From NCBI RefSeq assembly GCF_003634635.1, contig NZ_RBJB01000004.1, forward strand, positions 722,865 to 786,864: a stretch of DNA of 64,000 nucleotides, read 5' to 3'. The stretch comes from Marinobacter nauticus. GTDB lineage: Bacteria; Pseudomonadota; Gammaproteobacteria; Pseudomonadales; Oleiphilaceae. Positions 45,688 to 54,628 of this stretch are shown here, in pieces (the stretch's first letter is position 1; every line of letters begins with the position of its first letter). Under the pieces are notes generated by a model. The model was given only the letters and a program-made list of their open reading frames with translations, made no database searches and was not told the origin of the DNA. Both the position numbers and the translations under genes were made by a program.

Positions 45688-46419
45688 ATGAAGTTTCCTG
45701 AACCTTTGGTAGAAGGGCGGCTGATTCGCCGCTACAAACGCTTCCTGGCGGACGTGCAATTGCCGGATGGCACTGAGGTAACCGCCCACTGCCCCAACAC
45801 CGGTTCCATGCTGGGGTGCCAGCCGGAAAATGCCCGGGTGTGGTTGAGCCGGAGTGACAATCCCAAGCGTAAGCTCCAGTACACCTGGGAGCTGGTGGAG
45901 ACTGCGCCGGGGGTGCTTGCCTGCGTGAATACGGCACGCCCCAACGCCCAGGCCCGCGCCGCTATCGAAGCCGGGGTGGTGCAGCGCCTGGCCGGCTATT
46001 CCCAATGCCGGGCAGAGGTGCGTTACGGTTCGGAAAAAAGCCGGATCGACCTGTTGTTGTCTGGCCATGACCACGAACCCGATGCCTGGGTGGAGGTAAA
46101 AAACGTTACTTTGGCGGAAGGAGGGGAAGGTTATTTCCCGGACGCCGTCACCGAGCGCGGTCAGAAACACCTGCGGGAACTGATGGCTCAGGTGCAAGAG
46201 GGTGATCGGGCGGTGCTGTTTTTTGTGGTGAACCACACCGGGATCGAGCAGGTCCGGCCTGCGGATCATATTGATGCCCGCTATGGTCAGCTGCTTCGAG
46301 AAGCCTGCGAAGCCGGGGTAGAGGTGATCGCCTATCGGGCTGCACTGGCCGGTGAAGATGGCAACCCTTCGGGGCGCCTGGAGCTGGTTGAGGAGGTGCC
46401 GGTCAGTCTGGAACCCTGA
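45688..46419 (+). CDS. sfsA: SfsA family DNA-binding protein/nuclease-like
   Basis: A 243-residue SfsA protein, linked to sugar fermentation gene stimulation in E. coli; its molecular function remains uncertain. It starts [20 protein letters not shown] with GGAG 6 bases upstream. It contains [13 protein letters not shown] (OB-type N-terminal), KSRIDLLL and [13 protein letters not shown], a nuclease-like E-x-K motif, and [16 protein letters not shown]. It is divergent from dksA, a common pairing. Its end overlaps the Rieske gene by 17 bases on the opposite strand. Confidence 0.93.
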   Translation: MKFPEPLVEGRLIRRYKRFLADVQLPDGTEVTAHCPNTGSMLGCQPENARVWLSRSDNPKRKLQYTWELVETAPGVLACVNTARPNAQARAAIEAGVVQRLAGYSQCRAEVRYGSEKSRIDLLLSGHDHEPDAWVEVKNVTLAEGGEGYFPDAVTERGQKHLRELMAQVQEGDRAVLFFVVNHTGIEQVRPADHIDARYGQLLREACEAGVEVIAYRAALAGEDGNPSGRLELVEEVPVSLEP

Positions 46420-46774
46420 CCTGCACCTCACCATCGTGCAGGCGAATGTCCAGGGCGGAGAGCGCATCGCCCTGGCAGGGGCCCGCAATGCATTCACCGG
46501 TACCGGGCTTGAACAGGGCGCCGTGAGTGGAGCACTGGATAAACAGATTGTCGCTGTCCATGAATCGGCCCGGCATCCAGTTCAGCTCAATGCCCAGGTG
46601 AGGGCACAGGTTGAGGTAGGCCCGGGGTGTGGTGCCATCCAGAAAGGCAAAACCGGTGAGGGGCATGCCGGCCGGTTCTTTCGCTTTCTCTTTCAGACGA
46701 AATTCCAGGAACTGGCCGGGAACAAGCTCACTCGCCGCCGCGACGGTTTGCCAGTTAGCTGCGTGGGCACTCAT
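46403..46774 (-). CDS. Rieske [2Fe-2S] domain protein
   Basis: A 123-residue stand-alone Rieske ferredoxin-like protein. The ligands are C-x-H in [13 protein letters not shown] and C-x2-H in [17 protein letters not shown], about 20 residues apart. No transmembrane helix or TAT signal is seen, so it is probably cytosolic and could act as an electron carrier. It overlaps the start of the pentapeptide gene's stop by 4 bases (the upstream gene ends ATGA), so they are one unit. The substrate partner is unknown. Confidence 0.85.
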   Translation of the reverse strand: MSAHAANWQTVAAASELVPGQFLEFRLKEKAKEPAGMPLTGFAFLDGTTPRAYLNLCPHLGIELNWMPGRFMDSDNLFIQCSTHGALFKPGTGECIAGPCQGDALSALDIRLHDGEVQVRVPD

Positions 46775-47139
46775 TTGGGCAGGATGGCGTAACGCATACG
46801 GGTGCCGTGGTTGAGTGACATCACGATTTCGTCGGCTTCCAGGCGGTGCGGGAAATAGCAGCCGGATATCTTGGCGCTGGCAATGCTGGCTCCTTCCATT
46901 CTCGATTTCGAGAAATCGATGCCGCGGAGGTCGGCGCCGCGGAAGTAGCCATGGCGGAAGTCCAGGCCCTTTGCGTCCATGCCGCGAAGATCCAGACCGC
47001 GGAAATCGCCATGGGCGAAGCTCGGAAGCTCGCTCAGTTTGGCTTTCTCGGCATTAAAGGCGTCCATATCCTCGCTACGGAGCAGGTCGTAAAGGGGGTG
47101 GTCTATATGCTGGAGATCGCTTTCCTGAATATCGTCCAT
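46771..47139 (-). CDS. Pentapeptide-repeat protein
   Basis: A 122-residue protein from ATG 47139 (AGGTG 6 bases ahead; a longer upstream frame is unlikely). It has a helical N-terminus (HPLYDLLRSEDMDAFNAEKA) and a run of A(D/N)LxX-type pentapeptides at about residues 47-95 (GDFRGLDLRGMDAKGLDFRH, YFRGADLRGIDFSKSRM), expected to form a short right-handed beta-helix. The C-terminus is globular. It is translationally coupled to the Rieske gene downstream. The function is unknown; it is too short for a Qnr-type gyrase protector. Confidence 0.82.
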   Translation of the reverse strand: MDDIQESDLQHIDHPLYDLLRSEDMDAFNAEKAKLSELPSFAHGDFRGLDLRGMDAKGLDFRHGYFRGADLRGIDFSKSRMEGASIASAKISGCYFPHRLEADEIVMSLNHGTRMRYAILPK

Positions 47140-47218
47140 CTTGCACCTCGCACGGACAGCAGGGTTTGTTTTTAGTGTCAGTATAGTGTGCCCTGCCGAA
47201 ATGACAGGGCGGGTCGGA

Positions 47219-48799
47219 TTACGCCGGTTTGGCCATGCCCAGATGCTGGCGGATGCGATCAGCAACCGCCTCGGCAACGTGCTCATCCTCGGTGTGCAGG
47301 TGCACCGTGTGGGTTTTCTCCTCAGTGGTCAGCGGCTCAAACCAGCTTTGCTGAGCATCCAGCAACTCTTCCGTTGCCTCCGAGGCATCACCTTTGCGTT
47401 TGCGCACCCACTCTCGGCGCAGAGCTTCCGGCGCCTCGCAATGCAGCAGAGCAAAGGGGACCCCCTGATTTTCGGCCACACCGGCAAACTGAGCCCGCTC
47501 CTTCTCTTTCAGGCAGGCCGCATCGACAATGACAGACAGCCCTGAAGCCAGCAGCTCTCCGGCCAGCTCTGCCAGATGCGCGTAGGTTTTTTCGGTTGCT
47601 TCCGGGCTGTAAAGATCGGTACCCAGGCCCGATTTGCTGTCGTCCAGGGGCCCCAGACCGTGCAGGCGCTTGCGCTCTACGTCAGAGCGCAGCCGGATTA
47701 GCCCGAGTTCCTCCGCCATGGCGGCACTCACGCAGGTCTTGCCGCTGGCGGAAAGGCCGGTGGTGGCCAGCAGGTAATGATTCGGTATGGCGCCGTAATC
47801 CTCCGCCAGTTGGGCGTAGCTCCAGTAACGCTGCATCAGGTCGGTTTTCTCGGCCTCGCTCAAGTTCGGGTTGCCCAGGGTGAACAGGGCGATTTTGGCC
47901 CGCACCATGGCGCGGTACGCCTTGTACAGGGGGAGCAAGGCCAGGCCTTCAAAATCACCGCGGTATTCCAGGTAGGTGTTCAGCACCCGGTTCGCCAGCG
48001 CCGGTTCCTGGCGGGATTCCAGGTCCATAAGCAGGAAAGCCAGATCATTCATCACGTCGATCCAGCGGAACGGCTCGTTGAACTCGATGCAGTCAAACAC
48101 CGTCACCTGATCATTGAACACGGTAATGTTGGCCAGGTGCAGGTCGCCATGACATTCGCGCACCAGCCCGTTTTCCCGTCTGTGGGCGATTAAGTCCCGG
48201 CAGCGTTCGAAGGTGGTGCGGGTCCAGTCTTCCAGGTTGTCCAGCTGCGCCAGTAACCCGGCATCATCCAGCATGGGGCGGATCTGGTCGAAGTTTTCCT
48301 GCATGGCGGCATACACCGCCTCCGGGGTGCCCAGGGGCTTTTCATCGGCGACCGGTGGCAGGCTTTTGTGAAAGTCTGCAACCTGGCGGGCAAGATTGGT
48401 GAGCAGTTCTGCAGGCAGGTCGTCGCGTTCCTGGCGCACATCAAACAGCTGGCTCTGATCGAACTGGCGCATGCGAATGGCGTACTCGAAAGGGGTGCCG
48501 TCACCGCCCAGGCGAGGTTGCTCCGGGGTACCGGTAATAGGCACCACCTCCAGATACAGTTCGGCCGCCAGACGGCTGTTCAGGCGCAGCTCTTCCTCGC
48601 AGAAGCGTTTGCGGCGTTCCAGGGTGGAGAAATCCAGGAACCCGAAATCCATGGGTTTCTTGATCTTGTAGGCAAAGTCACCGGTGAGCAGAACCTGTGA
48701 GATATGGGTCTCAATCACGCGGAAATCCTTGACCGGATGATCGTAGAGTTCCGGGTTCTGCAGTGCCTTGATCAGTGTATCCGGGCCGTTGGCGCTCAC
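47219..48799 (-). CDS. Bifunctional aminoglycoside phosphotransferase-like/ATP-binding protein
   Basis: A 526-residue two-domain protein. Residues 1 to about 345 form an APH/choline-kinase-like fold (YKIKKPMDFGFLDFS, catalytic-loop ECHGDLHLANITVF, FDCIEFNEPFRWIDVMNDLA). Residues 350-526 form a P-loop kinase domain (Walker A TTGLSASGKTCVSAAMAEE, IRLRSDVERKRLHGLG, VIVDAACLKEKERAQF). This fused architecture is widespread in Proteobacteria, but the substrate is unknown; antibiotic resistance should not be assumed. It is divergent from mrcB with 130 bases between. Confidence 0.85.
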   Translation of the reverse strand: MSANGPDTLIKALQNPELYDHPVKDFRVIETHISQVLLTGDFAYKIKKPMDFGFLDFSTLERRKRFCEEELRLNSRLAAELYLEVVPITGTPEQPRLGGDGTPFEYAIRMRQFDQSQLFDVRQERDDLPAELLTNLARQVADFHKSLPPVADEKPLGTPEAVYAAMQENFDQIRPMLDDAGLLAQLDNLEDWTRTTFERCRDLIAHRRENGLVRECHGDLHLANITVFNDQVTVFDCIEFNEPFRWIDVMNDLAFLLMDLESRQEPALANRVLNTYLEYRGDFEGLALLPLYKAYRAMVRAKIALFTLGNPNLSEAEKTDLMQRYWSYAQLAEDYGAIPNHYLLATTGLSASGKTCVSAAMAEELGLIRLRSDVERKRLHGLGPLDDSKSGLGTDLYSPEATEKTYAHLAELAGELLASGLSVIVDAACLKEKERAQFAGVAENQGVPFALLHCEAPEALRREWVRKRKGDASEATEELLDAQQSWFEPLTTEEKTHTVHLHTEDEHVAEAVADRIRQHLGMAKPA

Positions 48800-48929
48800 G
48801 TTGTGCTCCTGGAATCCTTGAAGTTGTTGATTTTTCGTTTTTTGGAGGGCTCCACTATAACGGGCAGATTACAGAAATAACACACACCAGACCTGCCGAT
48901 AGCGGTGCCCCCTTCGATATAATCCTGCC

Positions 48930-51248
48930 ATGAGTAAAAAAACGCCTCCCCGCAAGAAAAAAACCGAATCCAGTCCTCGCCGCAAACGCTCCGGTCTCTG
49001 GCGCTTGCTGTTTCGCGCAGCTGCCCTGTGCCTTGTGCTGCTGGCGGGATGGATGGTCTATCTCGATGCCGTAGTGACCTCTCGCTTCGAAGGACGTCGC
49101 TTTGAAGTGCCCTCCCGGGTGTACGCCCGGCCCCTGGAACTCTACGACGGTGCCGGTATCAGCGCCGCCGCGCTGGTCCGTGAACTGGAGCTTGCAGGCT
49201 ATCGCTCGGGCGACGGTCGTCGGCCCGGAACCTGGCAGCGAAATGGCGACCGTTTTGTCATCAGCACCCGGGGTTTTTCTTTCCCGGATGGCAAGGAGCC
49301 CAGACGGCGTCTGTCACTGGCGGTTCGTGGTGATCGGGTAGATTCGTTTTCCGTGATGGAGGGTGACAGCTCTCCGATTGTTCGGCTGGAGCCGGCTCAG
49401 ATTGGCGGAATATACCCCTCCCATCGGGAGGATCGGATTCTGGTGAAGCTGGATGAGGTGCCCGACTCCATGATTGCCGGTCTGATGGCTGTGGAGGACC
49501 GGCAGTTCTACGAGCATTTCGGCATCGCGCCACTCTCCATTGCGCGGGCGATGGTGGCGAACGTCAAGGCCGGTAGAATAGTTCAGGGTGGCAGTACACT
49601 GACCCAGCAACTGGTGAAGAACTTTTTCCTGACCCGGGAGCAAACCCTTCTGCGCAAGGGCAACGAAGCCCTGATGTCGGTATTGCTGGAGTTGCATTAT
49701 GACAAGGACGACATCCTCGAAACCTACCTGAATGAAGTTTATCTGGGCCAGGCAGGCACTCGCAGCATTCATGGTGTTGGCCTGGCCAGCCAGTTTTTCT
49801 TCGGCGAGTCGCTGAAGGATATTGATGTCCACCAGATTGCCCTGCTGATTGGCATGGTCAAAGGCCCCAGTTATTACAATCCGCGCAGGCACCCGGAACG
49901 GGCCAGGGCGCGGCGTAACCTGGTGCTGGACGAGATGGCTGAGGCCGGGGTTATTTCCGGGCAAGAGGCCAGGGAGGCGAGTGCAAGGCCTCTCGGCCTC
50001 AGCGCAAAACCGTCCTATACCGATAATCGCTACCCGGCCTATATCGACCTGGTGCGCCGACACCTGGCGCGGGACTACCGGGAGGAAGACCTGCAGAGCG
50101 AGGGCCTGAGAATATTCACAACCCTGAATCCGGAAGTTCAGCAGGCCGCTGAGAAGGCGGCAACCGATACCTTGCCTCGCCTGGCGTCGGGTGATGTGGC
50201 CGAGGCGCTGGAAGCGGCGGTGGTTGTCACCGCCAAGGATACCGGCGAGGTGTTGGCGCTGGTAGGGGGCAAAGACCCCCGCTTTGCCGGTTTTAACCGG
50301 GCAGTTGACGCCCGGAGGCCTATCGGTTCGCTGGTGAAGCCGTTTATCTACCTGACGGCGCTGTCTCAGCCGGAGCGCTACACCTTGATTTCGCCGGTTC
50401 AGGATAAGGCCTTCACCCTCGAGTTTGACGATGGTCGGCGCTGGCAGCCGCAGAACTATGATGGCAAGGAGCGTGGCCTGGTGCCCTTGCATGAAGCTCT
50501 GTCCCGCTCGTACAACCTGCCGGCCGTGCGTGTAGGGCTGGATGTGGGCATACCGGAGGTGCAGGAGACGCTGAGGGCCTTTGGGGTGACCACGCCTATT
50601 TCGGATTATCCGTCGATGCTTCTGGGTTCCATTTCCCTGTCGCCGGTGGATGTCGCGCAGCTGTATCAGGGTCTGGCAACCTCCGGTTTCAATACGCCCC
50701 TGCGTACCATTCGGGAAGTCACCGATGCCGCGAATGAGCCTTTGTCCCGGTATAGCCTGAAAGTGGATCAGGTGGCCGATCCTGCCGCGGTGCATCTGGT
50801 GCAGTATGTTATGCAGGAAACCATGCAGGAAGGCACGGGCCGGTCAGCCTACTACCGGTTACCGGATTCCCTGACACTGGCGGGCAAGACCGGTACTACT
50901 GACGATGGCCGTGATTCCTGGTTCGCCGGTTTCAGTGGCGACCTGCTGGCGGTCGCCTGGGTCGGCCGTGATGATAACGGCCCGACCGCGTTGACCGGGG
51001 CTTCCGGCGCCTTGCCGGTCTGGTCTGCCACCATGGCGCAGATTCCCCAGCACGGTTTCTCGCCGGTGATGCCCGATGGCGTTCAGTATCACTGGGTGAA
51101 CCCGGGCGAACAGGCGCTGACCGGCGAAAACTGCGACAATGCCCGGCTGATTCCGTTTATCGCCGGCAGCGAGCCGGAACAGCACACAGGCTGCAACGGC
51201 AGTCTTGGCCGGCAAATTCGAGGTTGGTTTGAAGGATTGTTTCAATGA
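48930..51248 (+). CDS. mrcB: Penicillin-binding protein 1B
   Basis: A bifunctional peptidoglycan glycosyltransferase/transpeptidase at the inner membrane. It is 772 residues. A basic cytoplasmic tail precedes a transmembrane helix (LFRAAALCLVLLAGWMVYL), a UB2H region, the glycosyltransferase domain (AVEDRQFYEHFGI with catalytic Glu, GGSTLTQQLVKNFFLT) and the transpeptidase (GSLVKPF SxxK, SRSYN SxN, KTGTT). The last codons overlap lpoP by 4 bases, coupling the enzyme with its probable activator. Confidence 0.96.
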   Translation: MSKKTPPRKKKTESSPRRKRSGLWRLLFRAAALCLVLLAGWMVYLDAVVTSRFEGRRFEVPSRVYARPLELYDGAGISAAALVRELELAGYRSGDGRRPGTWQRNGDRFVISTRGFSFPDGKEPRRRLSLAVRGDRVDSFSVMEGDSSPIVRLEPAQIGGIYPSHREDRILVKLDEVPDSMIAGLMAVEDRQFYEHFGIAPLSIARAMVANVKAGRIVQGGSTLTQQLVKNFFLTREQTLLRKGNEALMSVLLELHYDKDDILETYLNEVYLGQAGTRSIHGVGLASQFFFGESLKDIDVHQIALLIGMVKGPSYYNPRRHPERARARRNLVLDEMAEAGVISGQEAREASARPLGLSAKPSYTDNRYPAYIDLVRRHLARDYREEDLQSEGLRIFTTLNPEVQQAAEKAATDTLPRLASGDVAEALEAAVVVTAKDTGEVLALVGGKDPRFAGFNRAVDARRPIGSLVKPFIYLTALSQPERYTLISPVQDKAFTLEFDDGRRWQPQNYDGKERGLVPLHEALSRSYNLPAVRVGLDVGIPEVQETLRAFGVTTPISDYPSMLLGSISLSPVDVAQLYQGLATSGFNTPLRTIREVTDAANEPLSRYSLKVDQVADPAAVHLVQYVMQETMQEGTGRSAYYRLPDSLTLAGKTGTTDDGRDSWFAGFSGDLLAVAWVGRDDNGPTALTGASGALPVWSATMAQIPQHGFSPVMPDGVQYHWVNPGEQALTGENCDNARLIPFIAGSEPEQHTGCNGSLGRQIRGWFEGLFQ

Positions 51249-51826
51249 ATAAACAAGTGATTGTACGGTCAGCCTGTCTGGCCCTGTTTGTCGGCCTGGT
51301 CGGTGGTTGCGCCACGGGGCCGGGTGGCGGCTCCATCTATGTGCCCGTGGGGGGCGATGACCGCCGTTCGGCGCCGGAACCACCACGCACCAATATTCCT
51401 GATGAACAGGACGAACAGGTATGGCGCAAGAGTGAGCAACCGACGGTCACTGAGCCGGACTCGCCGAGCACCCGGGCGCCCAGCTACAGCGAATCCGGTG
51501 ACCAGTTGCCGGCCGCCGCACTCACGTTGGTGCGTGATGCCGATCAGCGCCTTCGGCAGGGTGATTCCGCCGGCGCCATCGCCCGACTGGAACGTGCCCA
51601 GCGCATTGCGCCAAGATCTTCCGAAGTCTATTTCAAGTTGGCCGAGGCTTACGTTGCCGGGGACAATCTGGGGGCTGCGGAGCAGTTTACTCTGAAGGGA
51701 CTCTCGTTGGCGGGCAACGATGAACGCATGCAGCGTTCAGGCTGGTTGCTGCTGGCGGATATCCGCCGGGCTCGTGGTAATGTGGCGGGGGCCGATCAGG
51801 CTGAGGCCAGGGCGTCGGCCCTGTAG
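51245..51826 (+). CDS. lpoP: TPR lipoprotein, probable PBP1b activator LpoP
   Basis: A 193-residue lipoprotein with lipobox VGGC (MNKQVIVRSACLALFVGLVG leader), a Pro/Ser/Asp-rich linker of about 60 residues, and a C-terminal domain with two to three TPR-like helices (LRQGDSAGAIARLERAQRIA, SSEVYFKLAEAYVAGDNLGA). A TPR-containing outer-membrane lipoprotein called LpoP is known to activate PBP1b in Pseudomonas, and the present gene directly follows and overlaps mrcB. The linker could span from outer membrane to PBP1b. Assignment rests on context and domain type. Confidence 0.75.
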   Translation: MNKQVIVRSACLALFVGLVGGCATGPGGGSIYVPVGGDDRRSAPEPPRTNIPDEQDEQVWRKSEQPTVTEPDSPSTRAPSYSESGDQLPAAALTLVRDADQRLRQGDSAGAIARLERAQRIAPRSSEVYFKLAEAYVAGDNLGAAEQFTLKGLSLAGNDERMQRSGWLLLADIRRARGNVAGADQAEARASAL

Positions 51827-51832
51827 AAGAGC

Positions 51833-51865
51833 AGCTTCGCTGGCAAGCACACTGCCAGCGAAGCT
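51833..51865. terminator. Hairpin between lpoP and hemL
   Basis: A perfect 13-bp inverted repeat AGCTTCGCTGGCA / TGCCAGCGAAGCT with a 7-base loop between two convergent genes. It is likely a shared terminator, though no T-run follows directly; it may also be a REP-like element. Confidence 0.6.
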
Positions 51866-51876
51866 AACGCACTTAT

Positions 51877-53157
51877 TTACAGTGTTTTCATTACCTTGCG
51901 CGCAGACGACAAGGTAAATTCAATGTCCTCATCCGACAATGCTGCTGTGGTGAAGCCTGCCTCAAATGCCGACGGTGCCAGGTAAACGCCTTCCTTCAGC
52001 ATGCCCTGGAAGAACGCTTTGAAACGTTCCACGTCACAGGCCATCACCTGGTCAAAGCGCGTGATGGATGGTTCGGTAGTAAAGAAGAAACCGAACATGG
52101 CACCCGCGGACTGAACCGCCAGTGGGATGCCGGCTTCATCCGCTGCCGCCTTGAAGCCATCCTTCACCCGATTGGTTTTTTCCGTCAGCCGATCGTGGAA
52201 CCCGCGCTCGGAAATGGCATTCAGCGTGGTCAGCCCGGCGGTCATTGCCAGCGGGTTACCGCTTAGGGTGCCGGCCTGATAAACCGGGCCCAGCGGCGAG
52301 ATATGCTCCATGATTTCGCGTTTGCCGCCGAAAGCACCGACGGGCAGGCCGCCGCCAATAACCTTACCGAGAGCCGTCAGGTCGGGCTTCACCCCGTAGA
52401 ATCCCTGGGCGCCGCCGAGCGATACCCGGAAACCGGTCATCACCTCATCGAAGATCAGCACGGTGCCGTGCTCATCACACACTTCCCGCAGCGCTTCCAG
52501 GAAGCCGGGCACGGGCGGGATGCAGTTCATATTGCCGGCTACGGGCTCAACGATAATGGCCGCGATCTGGTCGCCCATCTGACGGAAGGTTTCACGAACC
52601 TCGTCAATATCGTTGTAGGTCAGGGTCAGGGTGTGCTCCGCCAGGCTGGCCGGAATTCCCGGTGAGTTGGGTACACCCAGGGTCAGGGCGCCAGAACCGG
52701 CTTTGACGAGCAGGGAGTCTACGTGGCCGTGGTAGCAACCTTCGAATTTCACGATCTTGTCGCGGCCGGTATAGCCGCGGGCCAGGCGGATGGCACTCAT
52801 GGTGGCCTCGGTGCCGGAGTTGACCATGCGCACCAGTTCGATGGACGGCACCAGCTCACACACCTTTTTCGCCATCTCCGTTTCAATGGCGGTGGGCGCG
52901 CCGTACCCCACGCCCAGATCGACCTGAGCGTGCAGCGCTGCTTTGATGCGGGGATCGGAATGGCCCAGGATCATCGGGCCCCAGGAGCCAATAAAATCGA
53001 TGTACCGCCGGTCATCCTCGTCATAGAGATAGGCGCCCTCGGCGTGTTTGAAAAAGACCGGAGTACCGCCAACACCACGGAATGCCCGAACCGGGGAGTT
53101 TACGCCGCCGGGAATATATTTCTGGGCTTGTTCAAAGAGGGTTTCGGAATGATTCAC
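51877..53157 (-). CDS. hemL: Glutamate-1-semialdehyde 2,1-aminomutase
   Basis: A PLP enzyme that converts glutamate-1-semialdehyde to 5-aminolevulinate, the haem precursor. It is 426 residues. It starts with the family's [17 protein letters not shown], has [56 protein letters not shown], and the PLP-Lys in [16 protein letters not shown]. It ends the leftward clcA-hemJ-thiD-thiE-hemL cluster, 12 bases after thiE. A second haem gene, hemJ, is in the same cluster. Confidence 0.97.
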   Translation of the reverse strand: MNHSETLFEQAQKYIPGGVNSPVRAFRGVGGTPVFFKHAEGAYLYDEDDRRYIDFIGSWGPMILGHSDPRIKAALHAQVDLGVGYGAPTAIETEMAKKVCELVPSIELVRMVNSGTEATMSAIRLARGYTGRDKIVKFEGCYHGHVDSLLVKAGSGALTLGVPNSPGIPASLAEHTLTLTYNDIDEVRETFRQMGDQIAAIIVEPVAGNMNCIPPVPGFLEALREVCDEHGTVLIFDEVMTGFRVSLGGAQGFYGVKPDLTALGKVIGGGLPVGAFGGKREIMEHISPLGPVYQAGTLSGNPLAMTAGLTTLNAISERGFHDRLTEKTNRVKDGFKAAADEAGIPLAVQSAGAMFGFFFTTEPSITRFDQVMACDVERFKAFFQGMLKEGVYLAPSAFEAGFTTAALSDEDIEFTLSSARKVMKTL

Positions 53158-53169
53158 GGTTGTCTCCTG

Positions 53170-53838
53170 TTATTCGGAAAGTGAAAAAAGTGGATGATGC
53201 CGGGCGAACAGGCGGTTAAATGCCTTGGCCCGGGCTTCTATGTCTGAGGGTTGGCCGCCGAACAGGCCGCCGACTACGGCAACCAGGTCTGCCCCGGCAC
53301 GGATCAGGGCCTCAGCGTTGTTACCGGTGATTCCGCCTATGGCTGTAATGGGTAACCCGAGGCCTTTTGCCTCGGTTAAGACGTCTGACGAGGCCGGAGG
53401 CGCCCCGGGCTTGGTGGTCGAATCGTAAAAGCGGCCGAAGGCCAGGTAATCCGCACCGCCGTCAGCGGCTGTCTGGGCCAGATTCAGGCTGTGATGGCAG
53501 GTGATGCCGATAATGGCATGCTCCCCGAGCAAGCGCCTGGCGTCGACCAGTGAGCAGTCATCCTGGCCCAGATGAACGCCCGCGGCACCGACTCGGGCGG
53601 CAAGTTCCGGGTCATCATTGATCAGTAGCGGAACGTCGAACGCCTGGCACAGGCTGTTGAGGTCCCTGGCCTGAGCCAGCCGTTCAGCGGCTGTCGATCC
53701 CTTGTCCCGATACTGAACCAGCCGGGCGCCTCCGGCCAGGGCTGCCTCTACCGAGGCAATCAGGGTGTCGGCAGGGGTTAGCCGGTTATCGGTGATGGCG
53801 TACAGTCCGGGTCTGATCTGAGACCTTACCGTTCCCAC
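53170..53838 (-). CDS. thiE: Thiamine-phosphate synthase
   Basis: Couples HMP-pyrophosphate with thiazole phosphate to make thiamine phosphate. It is 222 residues. It has GLYAITDNRL, LVQYRDKGSTAAERLAQARD, LLINDDPELAARVGAAGVHL (GVHLGQDD), GITCHHSLNLAQTAADGGAD, YLAFGRFYDSTTKPGA and the phosphate-binding AIGGITGNNAEALIRAGAD. The start overlaps the thiD 3' end by 13 bases, so the two thiamine genes are coupled. Confidence 0.96.
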   Translation of the reverse strand: MGTVRSQIRPGLYAITDNRLTPADTLIASVEAALAGGARLVQYRDKGSTAAERLAQARDLNSLCQAFDVPLLINDDPELAARVGAAGVHLGQDDCSLVDARRLLGEHAIIGITCHHSLNLAQTAADGGADYLAFGRFYDSTTKPGAPPASSDVLTEAKGLGLPITAIGGITGNNAEALIRAGADLVAVVGGLFGGQPSDIEARAKAFNRLFARHHPLFSLSE

Positions 53839-54617
53839 AGAATACCCCGGTCGGGAACTTTCTGGCCATGGCCAACCGTCAGTGCATGCAACAGCGCCCG
53901 GTGGACGTAATTCTGCGCCTGGGAAATTGCGGCCCTCGGTGACAGGCCCATGGCTCGGCCGGCGGCAATGGCCGCTGCCAGCGTGCAGCCGGTGCCGTGA
54001 TATTCATTGGCACCAACCCTTTCCACCTCCCATTCCATGGGCTCCGGGGCGTGGTTATACAGTGTGTTGATGATGTGGATGCCGGTGCCGTGGCCGCCGG
54101 TGGCAAGCACGGATTCGCAGCCTGTCTGCAAAAGGTTGCGGGCCGCCTCTGCCGGATTGTCGCTGCCGCCGAGCTGAGCCAGTTCAATGCCGTTCGGCGT
54201 AATCATTTCGGCCCTGGCAAACAGCCTGTCTTTCATGGCCGCTACAAGCGCATCATCGGCCAGATCGCCACCGCCAGCCGCCTTGATCACCGGGTCGACA
54301 ATCAAAGGCACGCCCGAATGCTTCTTCACAAACTCCACCAGTACCTCTACCACTTCGGCATTTCCGAGCGCCCCGGTTTTGATGGCGTGGATGGGCGTAT
54401 CCTGGGCAAGGCACTCCAGTTGCTGTTTGATCAGGCCCGGGCTGACGGGCTCGGCACCATATACGTTGCGGGTGTCCTGCACAGTCAGGCAGGTGAGCAC
54501 GGGCAGCGGATGGGCGCCGATGGATGTGATGGCCTGTATGTCTGCCTGTATGCCGGCACCACCAGACGGATCCAGCCCGGAGAGTACCAGTACGTGGGGG
54601 CGGGTGAAGCTTTTGAT
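53826..54617 (-). CDS. thiD: Hydroxymethylpyrimidine/phosphomethylpyrimidine kinase, apparent ATC start
   Basis: Phosphorylates HMP twice for thiamine synthesis. The conserved N-terminus VLVLSGLDPSGGAGIQADIQ is encoded from about 54590, but the frame has no ATG, GTG or TTG between the preceding in-frame stop (at the end of hemJ) and this motif. AGGAG (54625-54629) lies 7 bases before an ATC at 54617, giving 263 residues, the usual length; ATT and CTG codons just upstream fit less well. The first standard start, a GTG at 54500, would remove the substrate-binding loop. Other motifs, TGALGNAEVVE, IVDPVIKAAGGGDL and ANEYHGTGCTLAAAIAA, are intact. It is translationally coupled to hemJ. Confidence 0.9.
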   Translation of the reverse strand: MKSFTRPHVLVLSGLDPSGGAGIQADIQAITSIGAHPLPVLTCLTVQDTRNVYGAEPVSPGLIKQQLECLAQDTPIHAIKTGALGNAEVVEVLVEFVKKHSGVPLIVDPVIKAAGGGDLADDALVAAMKDRLFARAEMITPNGIELAQLGGSDNPAEAARNLLQTGCESVLATGGHGTGIHIINTLYNHAPEPMEWEVERVGANEYHGTGCTLAAAIAAGRAMGLSPRAAISQAQNYVHRALLHALTVGHGQKVPDRGILWER

Positions 54618-54628
54618 GGCCGATCTCC

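Noticed and set aside
47219..48799. Aminoglycoside resistance gene
   Set aside because: The APH-like fold is fused to a P-loop kinase, a widespread housekeeping-type architecture with no resistance context.
49314..50795. 493-codon frame antisense to mrcB
   Set aside because: The opposite strand has all PBP1b catalytic motifs in order; the antisense frame has none of note.
53826..54500. thiD starting at GTG 54500
   Set aside because: It would delete the conserved SGLDPSGGAG substrate-binding segment encoded just upstream in the same frame.
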